From assembly GCF_016836705.1 (NCBI RefSeq), contig NZ_JAFCGY010000008.1, positions 62,001 to 126,000 of the forward strand: a stretch of DNA of 64,000 bases, in the 5' to 3' direction. Every line of letters begins with the position of its first letter. Positions within the stretch are counted from its first letter, which is position 1. The notes under the pieces were generated by a model. It saw only the letters and a list, made by a program, of their open reading frames with translations, searched no databases and was not told where the DNA came from. Positions 42,179 to 51,315 of this stretch are shown piece after piece. The DNA comes from Mesorhizobium caraganae (GTDB lineage: Bacteria; Pseudomonadota; Alphaproteobacteria; Rhizobiales; Rhizobiaceae). A program made the translations under genes and the position numbers.

Positions 42179-42672
42179 TCACTCCTCAAGCGGAACAATC
42201 GGGTCGCCAGGGCGGATTATGCCGCCGACCTCTATGGCGCAGTTCAGGCCAGAGCGGTTGAGCAGCCCCGCGTATAGGCCAGGAATGCCAAGAAGCTCCT
42301 CGATGTACTTACAGGGAAAGTTGAGACGGGCTGCTCTGAGAACGGCCTCGCCAACGCGGAAACGCTTCCCGATGAGATGGTTGACCGGCACGCCTCGCGT
42401 GGTCAGGTTGCGGCGATGATCCTCTGGAGCGAGCTTGGCCTTGAACCAGGATTTTTGGGTTCACCTCGCTCAATCGCTTCCAGGACCTCGACTTCGATCA
42501 AAGTAACTTCGCGGACGTCGGGCTTGGGAGAATAAGTCCCGGTTCCCAGGAAGTATCGGTCGCCCACGATGCCCCGCCCGGCAATGAGTTGCGCTTGGTG
42601 CAACTCCTCCATTTCATAGGAAGCCGCGGGTGCGACATGGATGTGCAGCAGCCGGCCGTTCCAAGTCACCAT
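42179..42672 (-). pseudogene. MOSC-domain protein with a frameshift
   Basis: The first half (to about 42457) reads HQAQLIAGRGIVGDRYFLGTG and VTLIEVEVLEAIERGEP. The second half continues in another frame as LAPEDHRRNLTTRGVPVNHL, then KRFRVGEAVLRAARLNFPC and ending GDPIVPLEE. Together they form a complete MOSC domain. Adding one base to the T5 run at 42452-42456 restores the frame. MOSC proteins handle molybdenum cofactor or sulfur transfer in N-hydroxylated compound reduction. Confidence 0.75.
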
Positions 42673-42801
42673 GGTTCTCCCAAAAACTTGTGCTCGCTGA
42701 GGTCAAATAGTCGATTTTCCAATGCGCCCGGCACTGTCGATCCGAATGAGCAAGAGCTGATGTTGGAGCTGCTGCTCGGCGTACCTGTAGGACGCCGGCG
42801 A

Positions 42802-43452
42802 TCAGGCTTTGGTCCGTTCAGCTTTCGCGTCTGCTGCCAAAAGCATGGCATCACCCATCTTAGGCTCCCCTCGAGCCTTCAATATCTCGCCGGCGCTACG
42901 AATGTCGCGTTCCTCTTTGTTCTGGCTGAGCTTTGACTTGCCGACGAGCCTCGTGATCTCGATCTCAATGCCGACAATCGCCTTGAGCAAAGTGTCGATG
43001 AACTCTTTTGGGCTGTCCGTCATCTTCCAGGGCACAGTCTGCCCGGCCTCGTGAGTCCTGGTCAGCCGCGCCACCATACCGCGGACGTAGCGCTCGTCAT
43101 CGCGAATGGTAACGCGCCCATAGGCATGCGCGACCAAGTAATTCCAGGTCGGAACCTCTTTGTGAAAATCGTGCTTGCTCGGATACCAGTTGGGAGAGAT
43201 GTAGGCATGCGCTTCGCGGAAGATCACCAACGCTTCGTCGCCGGTTGCGATGTCCTGCCACACGGGGTTGGCCCGTGCCACGTGGGAGTGCAATACCCCG
43301 AGCTGCCCCTGGTCCTTGCTCAGTTCGAAGGGAATGTGGTTGGCGTCCAGCCCGCTGCCGCCATTCGTAACCAGAATGCCGAGAGGGTTCCTCTCGATCA
43401 GGCTGTGCAGCACCTCGGTGTTTGACTCGGCAAAATGACCAGGGACGTACAT
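42802..43452 (-). CDS. PaiB-like FMN-binding protein
   Basis: 216 aa. It carries the PaiB pattern: MYVPGHFAE at the start, LGILVTNGGSGLDANHIPF, LHSHVARANPVW, AYISPNWYPSK and VPTWNYLVAHAYG. PaiB family proteins have a flavin-reductase-like split barrel and are annotated as FMN-binding negative transcriptional regulators. It sits between rubredoxin and the broken MOSC gene on the same strand. With those neighbours a redox role is as likely as a regulatory one. Confidence 0.87.
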   Translation of the reverse strand: MYVPGHFAESNTEVLHSLIERNPLGILVTNGGSGLDANHIPFELSKDQGQLGVLHSHVARANPVWQDIATGDEALVIFREAHAYISPNWYPSKHDFHKEVPTWNYLVAHAYGRVTIRDDERYVRGMVARLTRTHEAGQTVPWKMTDSPKEFIDTLLKAIVGIEIEITRLVGKSKLSQNKEERDIRSAGEILKARGEPKMGDAMLLAADAKAERTKA

Positions 43453-43512
43453 GGGATTCCTTTTGCGTCAGAATTGGAGCGGCAGAGCTAGTGTCGAACG
43501 GTGATTTCCTGT

Positions 43513-43728
43513 TCAGATTTCGACCATGTCGAAGTCGCTCTTGGCCGTTCCGCAATCGGGGCAGATCCAGTCGTCGGACACGTCTTCCCAACGGGTGCCG
43601 GGCGGGATGCCTTCCTCTGGCCACCCGTCGCGCTCGTGGTAGACGAAACCACAGAGCGTACAGACCCAACTCCTGTATTGAAGCCCTTTGGCGATAGCTT
43701 TGGGAGCCGCTTCAGCAGGTTCATTCAT
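43513..43728 (-). CDS. Rubredoxin
   Basis: 71 aa. Two CxxC pairs bind one iron: Cys23/Cys26 ([20 protein letters not shown]) and Cys56/Cys59 ([13 protein letters not shown]). A 15-residue N-terminal extension precedes the fold. It is an electron carrier in the cytoplasm. The neighbouring PaiB-like, MOSC and reductase genes suggest it once served a reductase or oxygenase chain, part of which is now broken. Confidence 0.92.
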   Translation of the reverse strand: MNEPAEAAPKAIAKGLQYRSWVCTLCGFVYHERDGWPEEGIPPGTRWEDVSDDWICPDCGTAKSDFDMVEI

Positions 43729-43831
43729 AGCGTGTGTCAGGCCTCAACATGGTCCGGCAGGATCTCGCATTGGTAATACCCTGCCCAACATCTGGACCAT
43801 TGAGAAGGGCCAGTTAGCGGAATTCAAAACA

Positions 43832-43841
43832 GTCCAGTTGC
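43832..43841 (+). promoter_or_regulatory. GTCCAGTTGC box upstream of the rubredoxin gene
   Basis: The same 10-mer occurs at 47047-47056 and 47071-47080 next to the MocR gene. A CTGGACC in reverse sense lies near 43792. It may be a MocR site linking this promoter region to the same regulator. Confidence 0.45.
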
Positions 43842-43920
43842 TTGAATTGCCGCGATTTCTTGGTCGGTTGAAATATCCGACCAGCCTTCAACAAGGGGGC
43901 TCATCAACTCTCCGCGGGCC

Positions 43921-44823
43921 CTATCCCGTGATTTCGCTCGGCAGGTCTTTGAGCATTTCAGCTACTTGATGTCTTGCTGCACCGGGCAGGGGCAGGATCG
44001 GACGGGGTGGTTCGCCCCGGCAGATGTCCATCATGTCGGCGAGCGCGTAGACAACCCGCAAGCTGGAAAATTGCTTGAACAGATTCCAAACAGGGGCGAG
44101 AGAGGCGTCGACGCGGCGGGCTTCGTCGGCATTGCCCTGCCGGGCTGCCTTCACGATCTGTTGGCATGGGCGCGGAAATAGGCCACCCAGCACGCTGTGC
44201 CAGACATCAGCCCCGGCGATCATGGCTTCGGCCGCGTACCAGTCTCCGCTATAGCCGATAGAAAAACTCCCTGGGACGAGAGTGCGCTGTTCAGCAAGAT
44301 GGCGTGCGGTCTCTTCGGAACCTCCACCTGGGTTCTTGATGCCGACGATGCCAGGCACTTTGGCAAGCCGCCCGACAAGCTCTGGAGTAAACCGAAAATG
44401 GGTCGTGCCGGGATTGTCGTAGATTACGATCGGCAGGCTGCTTTCGTGAGCCACCGTGACGAAATGACCAAACACCTCATCATCGGTTAGCGGGATATAG
44501 GACACAGGCGCCAGCAATCCAGCGACTGCTCCGATGGCCTTTGCGTCCTGCGCCAGCTTTACCGCATCGTCTGTTCGCAGTGCGCCTATTCCGACCAGGA
44601 TAGGCGTTCGCCCGCCAGCCTCGCCCACTGCCACTTCCAAAGCACGCCGCCGCTCTTGCCGTGTCAGATAGATGTACGTGCCAGTGCTACCGAGCAGGCC
44701 GATGGAGTCGACACGCACCTCGACCAGACGTGCCACCAGCCTTTTCAGACCGATCTCATCGAGGTCGCCATTGCTGGCGGTCGGGGTGATCGGAAAGGCA
44801 GACAGTCCGGCTGGGATGGTCAT
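43921..44823 (-). CDS. DapA/HpaI-fold family aldolase or lyase (DHDPS family)
   Basis: 300 aa. TIM-barrel DHDPS family with Schiff-base Lys163 (VGIKNPGGG), Tyr135 (IVIYDNPG) and GSTGTYIYL in place of the usual GTTGE loop. The altered loop means it is not the housekeeping DapA and probably acts on another oxo acid. The start at 44823 has GTGGAG upstream. It lies downstream of the YggS-like and gamma-lyase genes on the same strand and probably serves their pathway. Confidence 0.82.
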   Translation of the reverse strand: MTIPAGLSAFPITPTASNGDLDEIGLKRLVARLVEVRVDSIGLLGSTGTYIYLTRQERRRALEVAVGEAGGRTPILVGIGALRTDDAVKLAQDAKAIGAVAGLLAPVSYIPLTDDEVFGHFVTVAHESSLPIVIYDNPGTTHFRFTPELVGRLAKVPGIVGIKNPGGGSEETARHLAEQRTLVPGSFSIGYSGDWYAAEAMIAGADVWHSVLGGLFPRPCQQIVKAARQGNADEARRVDASLAPVWNLFKQFSSLRVVYALADMMDICRGEPPRPILPLPGAARHQVAEMLKDLPSEITG

Positions 44824-44948
44824 TTCGGCATACTCCACGGGTTTGATGTGACAGACGCGAAGTCGACAGTCCGCATTGCCAGGCGCATTGGGGATACATC
44901 GGAGCTGGGCCAGAATCTAAGGAACTCAGTCCTGGAGCTAGTCCTGCA

Positions 44949-45758
44949 TCAGTCGTTTCCTGCCATGCCAGGCCAGTAGAAACCGTCAGGTGTAGGACGC
45001 CTGCCGAAAATGGCTTGTCCCACCCGCACCACGCTGGCTCCTTCCTCGATCGCTTCCTCGAAGTCTCCCGACATCCCCATGGAGAGCTCAGTCAGCGCGG
45101 AATTGCGCCGCACAGCCTCGTCCCGAAGGCGGCCTAGAAGCTGGAAGCATGGTCGAACCTGCTTCATGTCGCTGCTGAAGAGCGCCAAGGTCATCAGACC
45201 GCGAGGCCGGAGGCGCGGGAATTGGTCAAGCGTGTCGACGAACGACAGCAGCGCGTCGGGGTGCAAGCCAAACTTGCTCTTTTCGCCAGAGGTGTTGACC
45301 TGAATGTAGATGTCGAGGAAACGGCCCTCGCGTTCGAGCTGCTTGTTGAGGAGATCGGCCAGTCGCAAGCTGTCGAGGGCATGGAACTCACGGGCAAATC
45401 GAGCGAGATATCGGACCTTGTTGGTTTGCATATGCCCGACGATGCTCCAGTCGATTTCGAGATCGGCGAGCGTCTCGCGTTTGCCGATGGCTTCCTGGAT
45501 TCTGTTCTCCCCGAAGGATCGAATGCCAGCCTCAAAGGCGAAGCGCAGGATATGGGCGGGCACTGTCTTGGTAACCGGGAGCAGGCGGACGACAGTGCGG
45601 TCTCGCCCGGCACGCTTGCAAGCCCCAGCGATGCGCTCCTCCACCGCAGCCAGGTTCGCCTTGAACTTACCAAGCGGATCAGCCCCGAATCGATCCACGT
45701 CCTTCGCCGAGAGCACGGGAGTCGGTGCAATCAAACCCTGCGCTTGGGCTGTCATCAT
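44949..45758 (-). CDS. YggS/PLPBP-family PLP-binding protein
   Basis: 269 aa. Fold-type III barrel with PLP Lys64 (LLPVTKTVP), SFGENRIQEA, WSIVGHMQTNK, and the phosphate-binding SMGMSGDFEEAIEEGASVVRVG. Family members manage PLP supply and amino-acid balance and usually show no racemase activity. An N-terminal extension of about 25 residues is present. The ATG overlaps the gamma-lyase stop (ATGA), so it may supply or guard PLP for that enzyme. Confidence 0.88.
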   Translation of the reverse strand: MMTAQAQGLIAPTPVLSAKDVDRFGADPLGKFKANLAAVEERIAGACKRAGRDRTVVRLLPVTKTVPAHILRFAFEAGIRSFGENRIQEAIGKRETLADLEIDWSIVGHMQTNKVRYLARFAREFHALDSLRLADLLNKQLEREGRFLDIYIQVNTSGEKSKFGLHPDALLSFVDTLDQFPRLRPRGLMTLALFSSDMKQVRPCFQLLGRLRDEAVRRNSALTELSMGMSGDFEEAIEEGASVVRVGQAIFGRRPTPDGFYWPGMAGND

Positions 45759-46990
45759 AAGACAGCCATGGCTTGCCGCAGGTCAGCCATAAGATCTTCC
45801 GGTTCCTCCAGGCCCACGGAAAGTCGGATGAGATCTTCGCCGACACCCTCGGCGAGGTGGGCATTCTTGCGAATGGACTGGCGCGCGCGGGTAAGGCTAG
45901 CCGGATGGCAGATGAGCGAGTGGGCGTCTCCAAGGCTGACGGCGCGGGTGACCAGACGCAGGCGGTTCATCATCGTCCGGGCGCCCTCGTACCCGGCGCG
46001 CAGCCCGAATGCCAACATGCCGGACCCGTTCGACATCTGCTTCCTGGCCACCGCGTGCCCAGGATGAGATTCGAGGAACGGATAGCTCACCCAAGCCACG
46101 GCGGGATGCCCGTCCAGCATGCGTGCAATTGCGAGCGCGGCCGCGCTGTGCCTTTCCATGCGGAGTGTCAGGGTTTTCAAGCCACGCAAGATCAGGAACG
46201 AGGCCAGCGGCGAAAGTGTCGCGCCAGTGATGTAGCGCAGGCCGGTCTCATGCAACTTGTGAAGGGTCTCGGCGTCGCCGAGCAGCGCCCCGCCCAATGC
46301 GTCGCCATGGCCGTTGATATATTTTGTAAGCGAGTGAAGCACGATATCGGCACCATGCTCGATCGGTCGCTGGAGTGCCGGCGAGGCGAAGGTGCTGTCG
46401 ACGGCGACCTTGACGCCCCGCGCATGGGCGCGTGCCGAAATGGCTGCGATGTCCAGGATGCCGCTCAGGGGATTAACTGGCGTCTCGAAATAGACGAGAC
46501 GGGTGCGGTCGGTAATTGCCGCATCGAGGTTGGCGGGATCCGACAGATCGACCGATACCACTTTTATGCCGAAGCGGGGCAACGCTTCCTCGACCATGGC
46601 GATAGTGTTGACATAGAGCGTCTTGTGGACGATCAGCTCGTCGCCTTGCGAGAGCAGGGAAAGCATGAGAGCGCCGACGGCCGCCATCCCGGTGGCGACT
46701 GCCAGACCGGCTTCGGCGCCCTCCAGGCTGGCGAGCCGCTGCTCGAGCATCTCGGTGGTCGGATTGTGCTCGCGGCCGTAAAGCTTGCCCCCCAGAGCAG
46801 CTGCGGCATCGTTCGCCTCGACGCTGGGAAAGCCATAAGTTGAAGTAAGAAACACCGGCGACTGGAGGGCGTTGGAGAAGCCTGTCGGATCGTAGCCGTG
46901 ATGGATTGCGCGCGTTGCAAAGCCTAGATCAGGCTCGTCATGGTCCATCCGATCCGTCGCATGATCGAGTTCTTCGTTGCTTTTGGTCAC
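45755..46990 (-). CDS. Cys/Met metabolism PLP enzyme (gamma-lyase/synthase type)
   Basis: 411 aa. PLP Lys223 lies in HSLTKYINGHGD, Asp198 in VAVDSTF, and the substrate/PLP loop is LYGREHNPTTEMLE. This is the cystathionine gamma-lyase / methionine gamma-lyase class. The GTG at 46988-46990 was chosen because AGAGGAAAAA lies upstream. It is divergent from the MocR regulator and first in an operon with the YggS-like and DapA-like genes. The substrate is not evident. Confidence 0.88.
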   Translation of the reverse strand: MTKSNEELDHATDRMDHDEPDLGFATRAIHHGYDPTGFSNALQSPVFLTSTYGFPSVEANDAAAALGGKLYGREHNPTTEMLEQRLASLEGAEAGLAVATGMAAVGALMLSLLSQGDELIVHKTLYVNTIAMVEEALPRFGIKVVSVDLSDPANLDAAITDRTRLVYFETPVNPLSGILDIAAISARAHARGVKVAVDSTFASPALQRPIEHGADIVLHSLTKYINGHGDALGGALLGDAETLHKLHETGLRYITGATLSPLASFLILRGLKTLTLRMERHSAAALAIARMLDGHPAVAWVSYPFLESHPGHAVARKQMSNGSGMLAFGLRAGYEGARTMMNRLRLVTRAVSLGDAHSLICHPASLTRARQSIRKNAHLAEGVGEDLIRLSVGLEEPEDLMADLRQAMAVL

Positions 46991-47029
46991 GGTCTTTTTC
47001 CTCTTGGCCTGCACAGAAAATAGCTGCAA

Positions 47030-47080
47030 ACTGGATATCTAAGCACGTCCAGTTGCGGAGATTTTGCATGGTCCAGTTGC
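47030..47080. promoter_or_regulatory. MocR-type operator: inverted plus direct repeats
   Basis: ACTGGA (47030-47035) and TCCAGT (47048-47053) form an inverted pair. GTCCAGTTGC at 47047-47056 is repeated directly at 47071-47080, just after the mocR ATG, 24 bases away. Direct repeats near the divergent promoter are typical of MocR/GabR-type regulators. Confidence 0.6.
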
Positions 47081-48543
47081 CCGAAGCGTCCAAGAAGGGT
47101 CGAGCTGGAGCAATGGGTGCAAGGCAGATTTACGAGGCGCTGAAGGACCAGATTGTCCGAGGTGTCTATGGTTCGAATGGCCTGCTGCCGTCCTCGCGAG
47201 GCCTTGCTGCCGAACTCAGCGTCTCCAGAACGACGGTAACGGCCGCCTACGAACAATTGGCGGCTGAAGGCTTTGTAGACCTCCGCCAGGGTGCGCGCCC
47301 ACGCGCCATGCCCGCGGCGCTAGGGCAACTCAGCGCCAAAAGATTCCAACGACAACATTCAAGCGGGCATTTGTCCAGTTACGGAGAGCGGCTAAAATCC
47401 ATTCCTCCAAGGCCCAGGTCGCTTCCGCGGAGCCTGATAACGGATTTCCGCTATGGCGATCTGGCTCCGTCAGATTTTCCAGTTCTCGCCTGGAAGCGAG
47501 CTGTCGTCGCCGTGGTGACGCAACGGCGGGATCGGCTTGCGTATGACGATCCGAGAGGCTCGCTAAGGCTGCGGACGGCGCTGCAGGGGTATCTTTGGCG
47601 GGCGAGAACCCTGCGGTGCAACCTCGACCAGATCATTGTCGTCAACGGCTCGCAGCAGGGGCTCGATCTTTGTGCAAGGCTCCTGCTGGAGGCAGGCGAC
47701 CGGTTCGTCATCGAGAATCCCTGCTATGCCATGGCAAGAAACATCTTCTCCGCGACAGGAGCCAAACCGATCTCGATCGCGGTCGACAAGGACGGGATGA
47801 ACACGAACCTGCTGACGGGGGGGGAAGCGCGGCTCGCCTATGTCACACCCTCCCATCAATTTCCCCTAGGGGGCGTGATGCCAATCGGGCGCCGCCACCA
47901 ATTGCTCGCCTGGGCCCGGCGAGCCAACGCATATGTGATCGAGGACGACTACGACAGCGAATACCGATACGATATCAGCCCCGTGCCGCCGCTTCACGGG
48001 CTCGAGGACAGCGGCAATGTCATCTATCTCGGTACGGTCTCAAAAACGCTCTCGCCAACCCTGCGGATCGGGTATCTGGTCGTGCCGCCACAGCTACAAG
48101 ACGTGTTTGCAACCGCCAAGCAGCTTGTGGACCGGCATACGCCGCTCTCCGAGCAGGAGGCGCTTGCCACGATGCTGGAGAGCGGGATCTATGAAAGTCA
48201 CGTGCGCAAGATTCGCCGTCGAAACAACGAACGGCGGGAAACGCTTCTGAACGCACTCCACTACAAATTCGGCGATGGAATTGATGTCGTGGGAGCGGAC
48301 GCAGGGCTACACATTGTGGCCTGGCTTCGAGAGCTGCCGCGGTCAATGACCGGCGAACTGATCGAGAAGGCATTGAAGATTGGGATTGGAGTCCATTCGG
48401 TGATGCCGCTCTACGATCCAGCCGTTTCCGAGGGCCAGCCAGACTACGTCGGCTTGGTCATGGGATATGCGGCTTTGGACACGCGTCAGATCGAGCGCGG
48501 CGTCCATTTGTTGAGGCAGGCAGTCGATCAGATGCGCAAGTGA
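47068..48543 (+). CDS. MocR/GabR-type transcriptional regulator
   Basis: 491 aa. A GntR-type winged helix (IYEALKDQIVRG...LAAELSVSRTTVTAAYEQLAAEG) is fused to an aminotransferase-like domain with the PLP region NPCYAMARNIF, VIEDDYDSEYRYD and Lys in LGTVSKTLSPTLRIGYLV. The ATG at 47068 has GGAG 8 nt upstream. MocR proteins sense PLP or amino-acid adducts. It is divergent from the gamma-lyase operon and the most likely regulator of it. Confidence 0.9.
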   Translation: MVQLPEASKKGRAGAMGARQIYEALKDQIVRGVYGSNGLLPSSRGLAAELSVSRTTVTAAYEQLAAEGFVDLRQGARPRAMPAALGQLSAKRFQRQHSSGHLSSYGERLKSIPPRPRSLPRSLITDFRYGDLAPSDFPVLAWKRAVVAVVTQRRDRLAYDDPRGSLRLRTALQGYLWRARTLRCNLDQIIVVNGSQQGLDLCARLLLEAGDRFVIENPCYAMARNIFSATGAKPISIAVDKDGMNTNLLTGGEARLAYVTPSHQFPLGGVMPIGRRHQLLAWARRANAYVIEDDYDSEYRYDISPVPPLHGLEDSGNVIYLGTVSKTLSPTLRIGYLVVPPQLQDVFATAKQLVDRHTPLSEQEALATMLESGIYESHVRKIRRRNNERRETLLNALHYKFGDGIDVVGADAGLHIVAWLRELPRSMTGELIEKALKIGIGVHSVMPLYDPAVSEGQPDYVGLVMGYAALDTRQIERGVHLLRQAVDQMRK

Positions 48544-49032
48544 TCGAGCGTCGCGCTCCGAAATTCTCGTTGGGAGCGGAGGTCGCTAGCGAAATCGAGA
48601 TGCCCCTTTTCGATGGCGATCAGAGTAGCAGCCGGGCTTCTCGTCATTGACGAATACCTAGGCGAAGCGATTGTCCGCCCCTCAGGCAGCGTCCGGCCAG
48701 ATGCACCGCCGGCACAGACGAGCTCGATAAACGGGGAACTGCAATTGCCAATCTGCGCCCGCGGCCAATAGCTGCCGCTATCTGAAGTGCATTCACATAT
48801 AGTTGGGAATTGCCTCTCCGAGGATGACCTGCAATGTCCCCTTTCTTCCTACATGAGTATTTGAACAGCCAGGAATGCTATCTCCACTGCGGCAATGACG
48901 TAGATCAATGCCAACTCGAATTCGCTCAAAATCAGGTTTTCGTCAGACGATGGTCCTGCGCTCATTGGCGAGTGAGGGCAAGCTATGTATCCGATAGCTC
49001 TTGCAATCATTGAACTACGCTCAATTCAGGCC
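48544..49032. other. Intergenic region without recognised features
   Basis: About 490 bp between the convergent mocR and EamA genes. No frame looks coding. No clear hairpin with a T-run was found by eye. Confidence 0.4.
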
Positions 49033-49869
49033 TTAGCCTGCTTTCAACAGGAAGATGGCGGGCGCAGCCAGAAGCAATCCTATTCCCTGGATACTGGAAG
49101 GACGTTCATGAAGGATTGCAATTGCCAGCAAGATCGTTGCTCCAGGATAAAGCGACGCGATCGCAGAGGTTTCGGCCAAGCCCCCTGTGGCGAACGCTAT
49201 CATCAAAAGCAGGTTTGCCGTTCCATCAAGCAGCCCCGCCGCAACGGCCATTCCCAAGCTGCGCGGCTTAAACGAGCAACTTCCACGCCTCAGGGCGAAA
49301 GCAGCTACAGCCAGGAAGGCTGTGGCCCGAATAGCCAGGACGCCTCTAACTCCTGCGCCAGCAGCGTCAACCTGATCGAGGCCGATATAGAATATGGCCA
49401 GACCAAGCCCGGCCACGATTGCGACGATCACGCCCGAACGGTTTTGGACAGCCTCGCGTTGCCCGCCGAGTCCCGACAGCAACACGGCGCTAAGGCACGC
49501 GGCCACGAGTCCTATAGCCAGGTGGCCTGTCAAAGCCTTGCCCGTCAGGACATCGACGACGGCTGGCACGGTGATCGCGACGATCGCGGTGATTGGGGCG
49601 ACCTCCGTCATCCGGCCTTCGGCCAGGGCACGGTAAAGCAGCGAGACGCCGAGCGCGAAGCCCAACCCGGCACAGAGACACCATAGCAGCGGGAGGGAAA
49701 CGCCCGATGTTTCGTCGAGACAGTAGGCTGCCATCCCAAGCACGGGAAGGCCAGATCCAAGCGCCACTAGAACGACCGCACGCCAGTCCAAGCGTCGTGC
49801 TGCCACGCCACCGAGAAAATCACCGGCGCCGAATGCCGCCGCGGCGAGGCTCGCTGCCACCACGCTCAT
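49033..49869 (-). CDS. EamA/DMT-type transporter
   Basis: 278 aa with about ten hydrophobic segments in two repeats, such as LPLLWCLCAGLGFALGVSLL and IAIVAGLGLAIFYIG, ending LLLAAPAIFLLK. Proline-bearing EVAPITAIVAITVPAV and ETSAIASLYPGATILLA are the paired EamA motifs. Such proteins export amino acids or related metabolites. It is the last gene of the canavanine-type locus, about 185 bp after the Lrp gene, and could export homoserine or a by-product. Confidence 0.85.
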   Translation of the reverse strand: MSVVAASLAAAAFGAGDFLGGVAARRLDWRAVVLVALGSGLPVLGMAAYCLDETSGVSLPLLWCLCAGLGFALGVSLLYRALAEGRMTEVAPITAIVAITVPAVVDVLTGKALTGHLAIGLVAACLSAVLLSGLGGQREAVQNRSGVIVAIVAGLGLAIFYIGLDQVDAAGAGVRGVLAIRATAFLAVAAFALRRGSCSFKPRSLGMAVAAGLLDGTANLLLMIAFATGGLAETSAIASLYPGATILLAIAILHERPSSIQGIGLLLAAPAIFLLKAG

Positions 49870-50054
49870 GCGCGGGATACCGCGCGATGGCTGGTGCCCG
49901 CAGCTTCAGCTGCATTCCTCCACCGGTTGGGAAGTAGTGTCTTTGGCAGCGAGACGATTGCCTCTGTAATGCCAGTTATTTGCCGCATCGATTTTGATCC
50001 GTTGCTAGGGAAGTACCTGAGAGGCCAAAATATTCGTGTGCTCGTGGATTGAGA

Positions 50055-50498
50055 CTACTTGCGAATGACTGAGGACAGGACAAACGCCGTCAGCGTATCC
50101 CGCACGCCAGGCAGCTCGGAAAGCTGTTGCCAGATTTGACGAATGCGATCGGCTTCGGGCGACTCGACCCTCACCAACAGGTCGAAATCACCCGTCATCA
50201 CATCGCACGAAACGATCTCTGGAATCTTCTTCAGCGCGTGGATGACGTCACCGCCTCTCATGCGGTCATGCCGATAGACGAACATCAGCGCCGTAGTGAG
50301 GTGCTGCTCGTTCCCGCCCTCGCCAGTGACTATCGTGTAGCCCTTTATGAAGCCCTCGCGTTCGAGCCGTTCGATTCGAACTCGGACCGCATTGCGGGAT
50401 AGGTTTACCTTGGCAGATAGCTCGGCATGGGAAATGCGCGCGTTGGTCCTCAACTCGCTGAGAATCTGTTCATCCGTACGGTCGAGGAGATACTTCAT
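50055..50498 (-). CDS. Lrp/AsnC-family regulator
   Basis: 147 aa. It has an HTH (LLDRTDEQILSELRTNARISHAELSAKVNLSRNAVRVRIERLEREGFI region) and a RAM/AsnC ligand domain ending with SELPGVRDTLTAFVLSSVI. Regulators of this family respond to amino acids. It follows the homoserine-kinase-like gene by 19 bp on the same strand, so it is probably part of the amino-acid operon. Confidence 0.9.
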   Translation of the reverse strand: MKYLLDRTDEQILSELRTNARISHAELSAKVNLSRNAVRVRIERLEREGFIKGYTIVTGEGGNEQHLTTALMFVYRHDRMRGGDVIHALKKIPEIVSCDVMTGDFDLLVRVESPEADRIRQIWQQLSELPGVRDTLTAFVLSSVIRK

Positions 50499-50517
50499 AT
50501 GTGTTTGAGCCAGTCGA

Positions 50518-51303
50518 TCAGGCCATGATTTCTAGACGCAACGAATCATAAGCCAGCAGGGCGGCCCCAGGGAGGTTAGTTTTGGCCCCGCCATTTGCAT
50601 ACCGTTTAGCCGCTGATGCCAACACAAAGCCAGGAAGGGCCGCCTTCTCGGAGTCGGCAAGCTTCCTGACGCTCTGATAACCGGCGAGGATAGCGCCGGT
50701 CTTGCTCGGGTCCAGCTCTCCATTCGCCCGGCTCGCCCAACCGACAAGCACGTCGGCAATTTCAGAAACAAGCACATCATCGTGGCGCAGCCTGAAGTTT
50801 ATGACGCCGCTGACCTCATCGCCAAGGAAGAAGACGTTCTGGCAATCCAGCGCGCCATGCACTGCACCAGTGGGCAGAGCAGCTTGCTGCGTTTTTTGAT
50901 TGCGCTGCAGGATAGTGTGAATGCGCGCTATCACCCGACCGAGGCTCTCGCACCTAGCCGGGGTCGGATCGGCTGTCGACGAACCCGATACGAAGCTCAC
51001 CACCGCAACCAGCCGGCCAGCAGCCTGAAGAGTGGCAAGACCGTTTTTCGTGCGTATCGGCTTAGGACATGGGACGCCGTTGCCATGCAGGATCTCCATG
51101 GTCGCAAATGCTCGTTCCAAGTCCAGCGGTTCGGCGCCGTTCTCGAAAAGAGTTACGATGAACTCGCCCTCTTTGGTCCGGAACAGATAGGTCGTCTCCC
51201 TATCGCCGTCAGCTATTCCGACGACAGATGACAACGATGCCATCCCGTAAGCCGAGGCGATGAAGTCCCGGTCCGTATCTGACAGCGCAGTAAATACAGC
51301 CAC
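50518..51303 (-). CDS. Homoserine-kinase-like protein lacking catalytic aspartates
   Basis: 261 aa. The fold matches ThrB of the aminoglycoside-phosphotransferase type: EFIVTLFENGAEPLDLERAF, GRVIARIHTIL and NVFFLGDEVSGVINF. In active relatives the loop reads HxDxxxxN and the metal site IDF. Here it is His149-Gly-Ala151-Leu-Asp-Cys-Gln-Asn156 and VINF with Asn169. Both key Asp residues are therefore replaced, suggesting a pseudokinase or a changed activity. It starts at GTG with GGGAGGCGAGG upstream and follows aspartase by 12 bp. Confidence 0.78.
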   Translation of the reverse strand: MAVFTALSDTDRDFIASAYGMASLSSVVGIADGDRETTYLFRTKEGEFIVTLFENGAEPLDLERAFATMEILHGNGVPCPKPIRTKNGLATLQAAGRLVAVVSFVSGSSTADPTPARCESLGRVIARIHTILQRNQKTQQAALPTGAVHGALDCQNVFFLGDEVSGVINFRLRHDDVLVSEIADVLVGWASRANGELDPSKTGAILAGYQSVRKLADSEKAALPGFVLASAAKRYANGGAKTNLPGAALLAYDSLRLEIMA

Positions 51304-51315
51304 GCCTCGCCTCCC

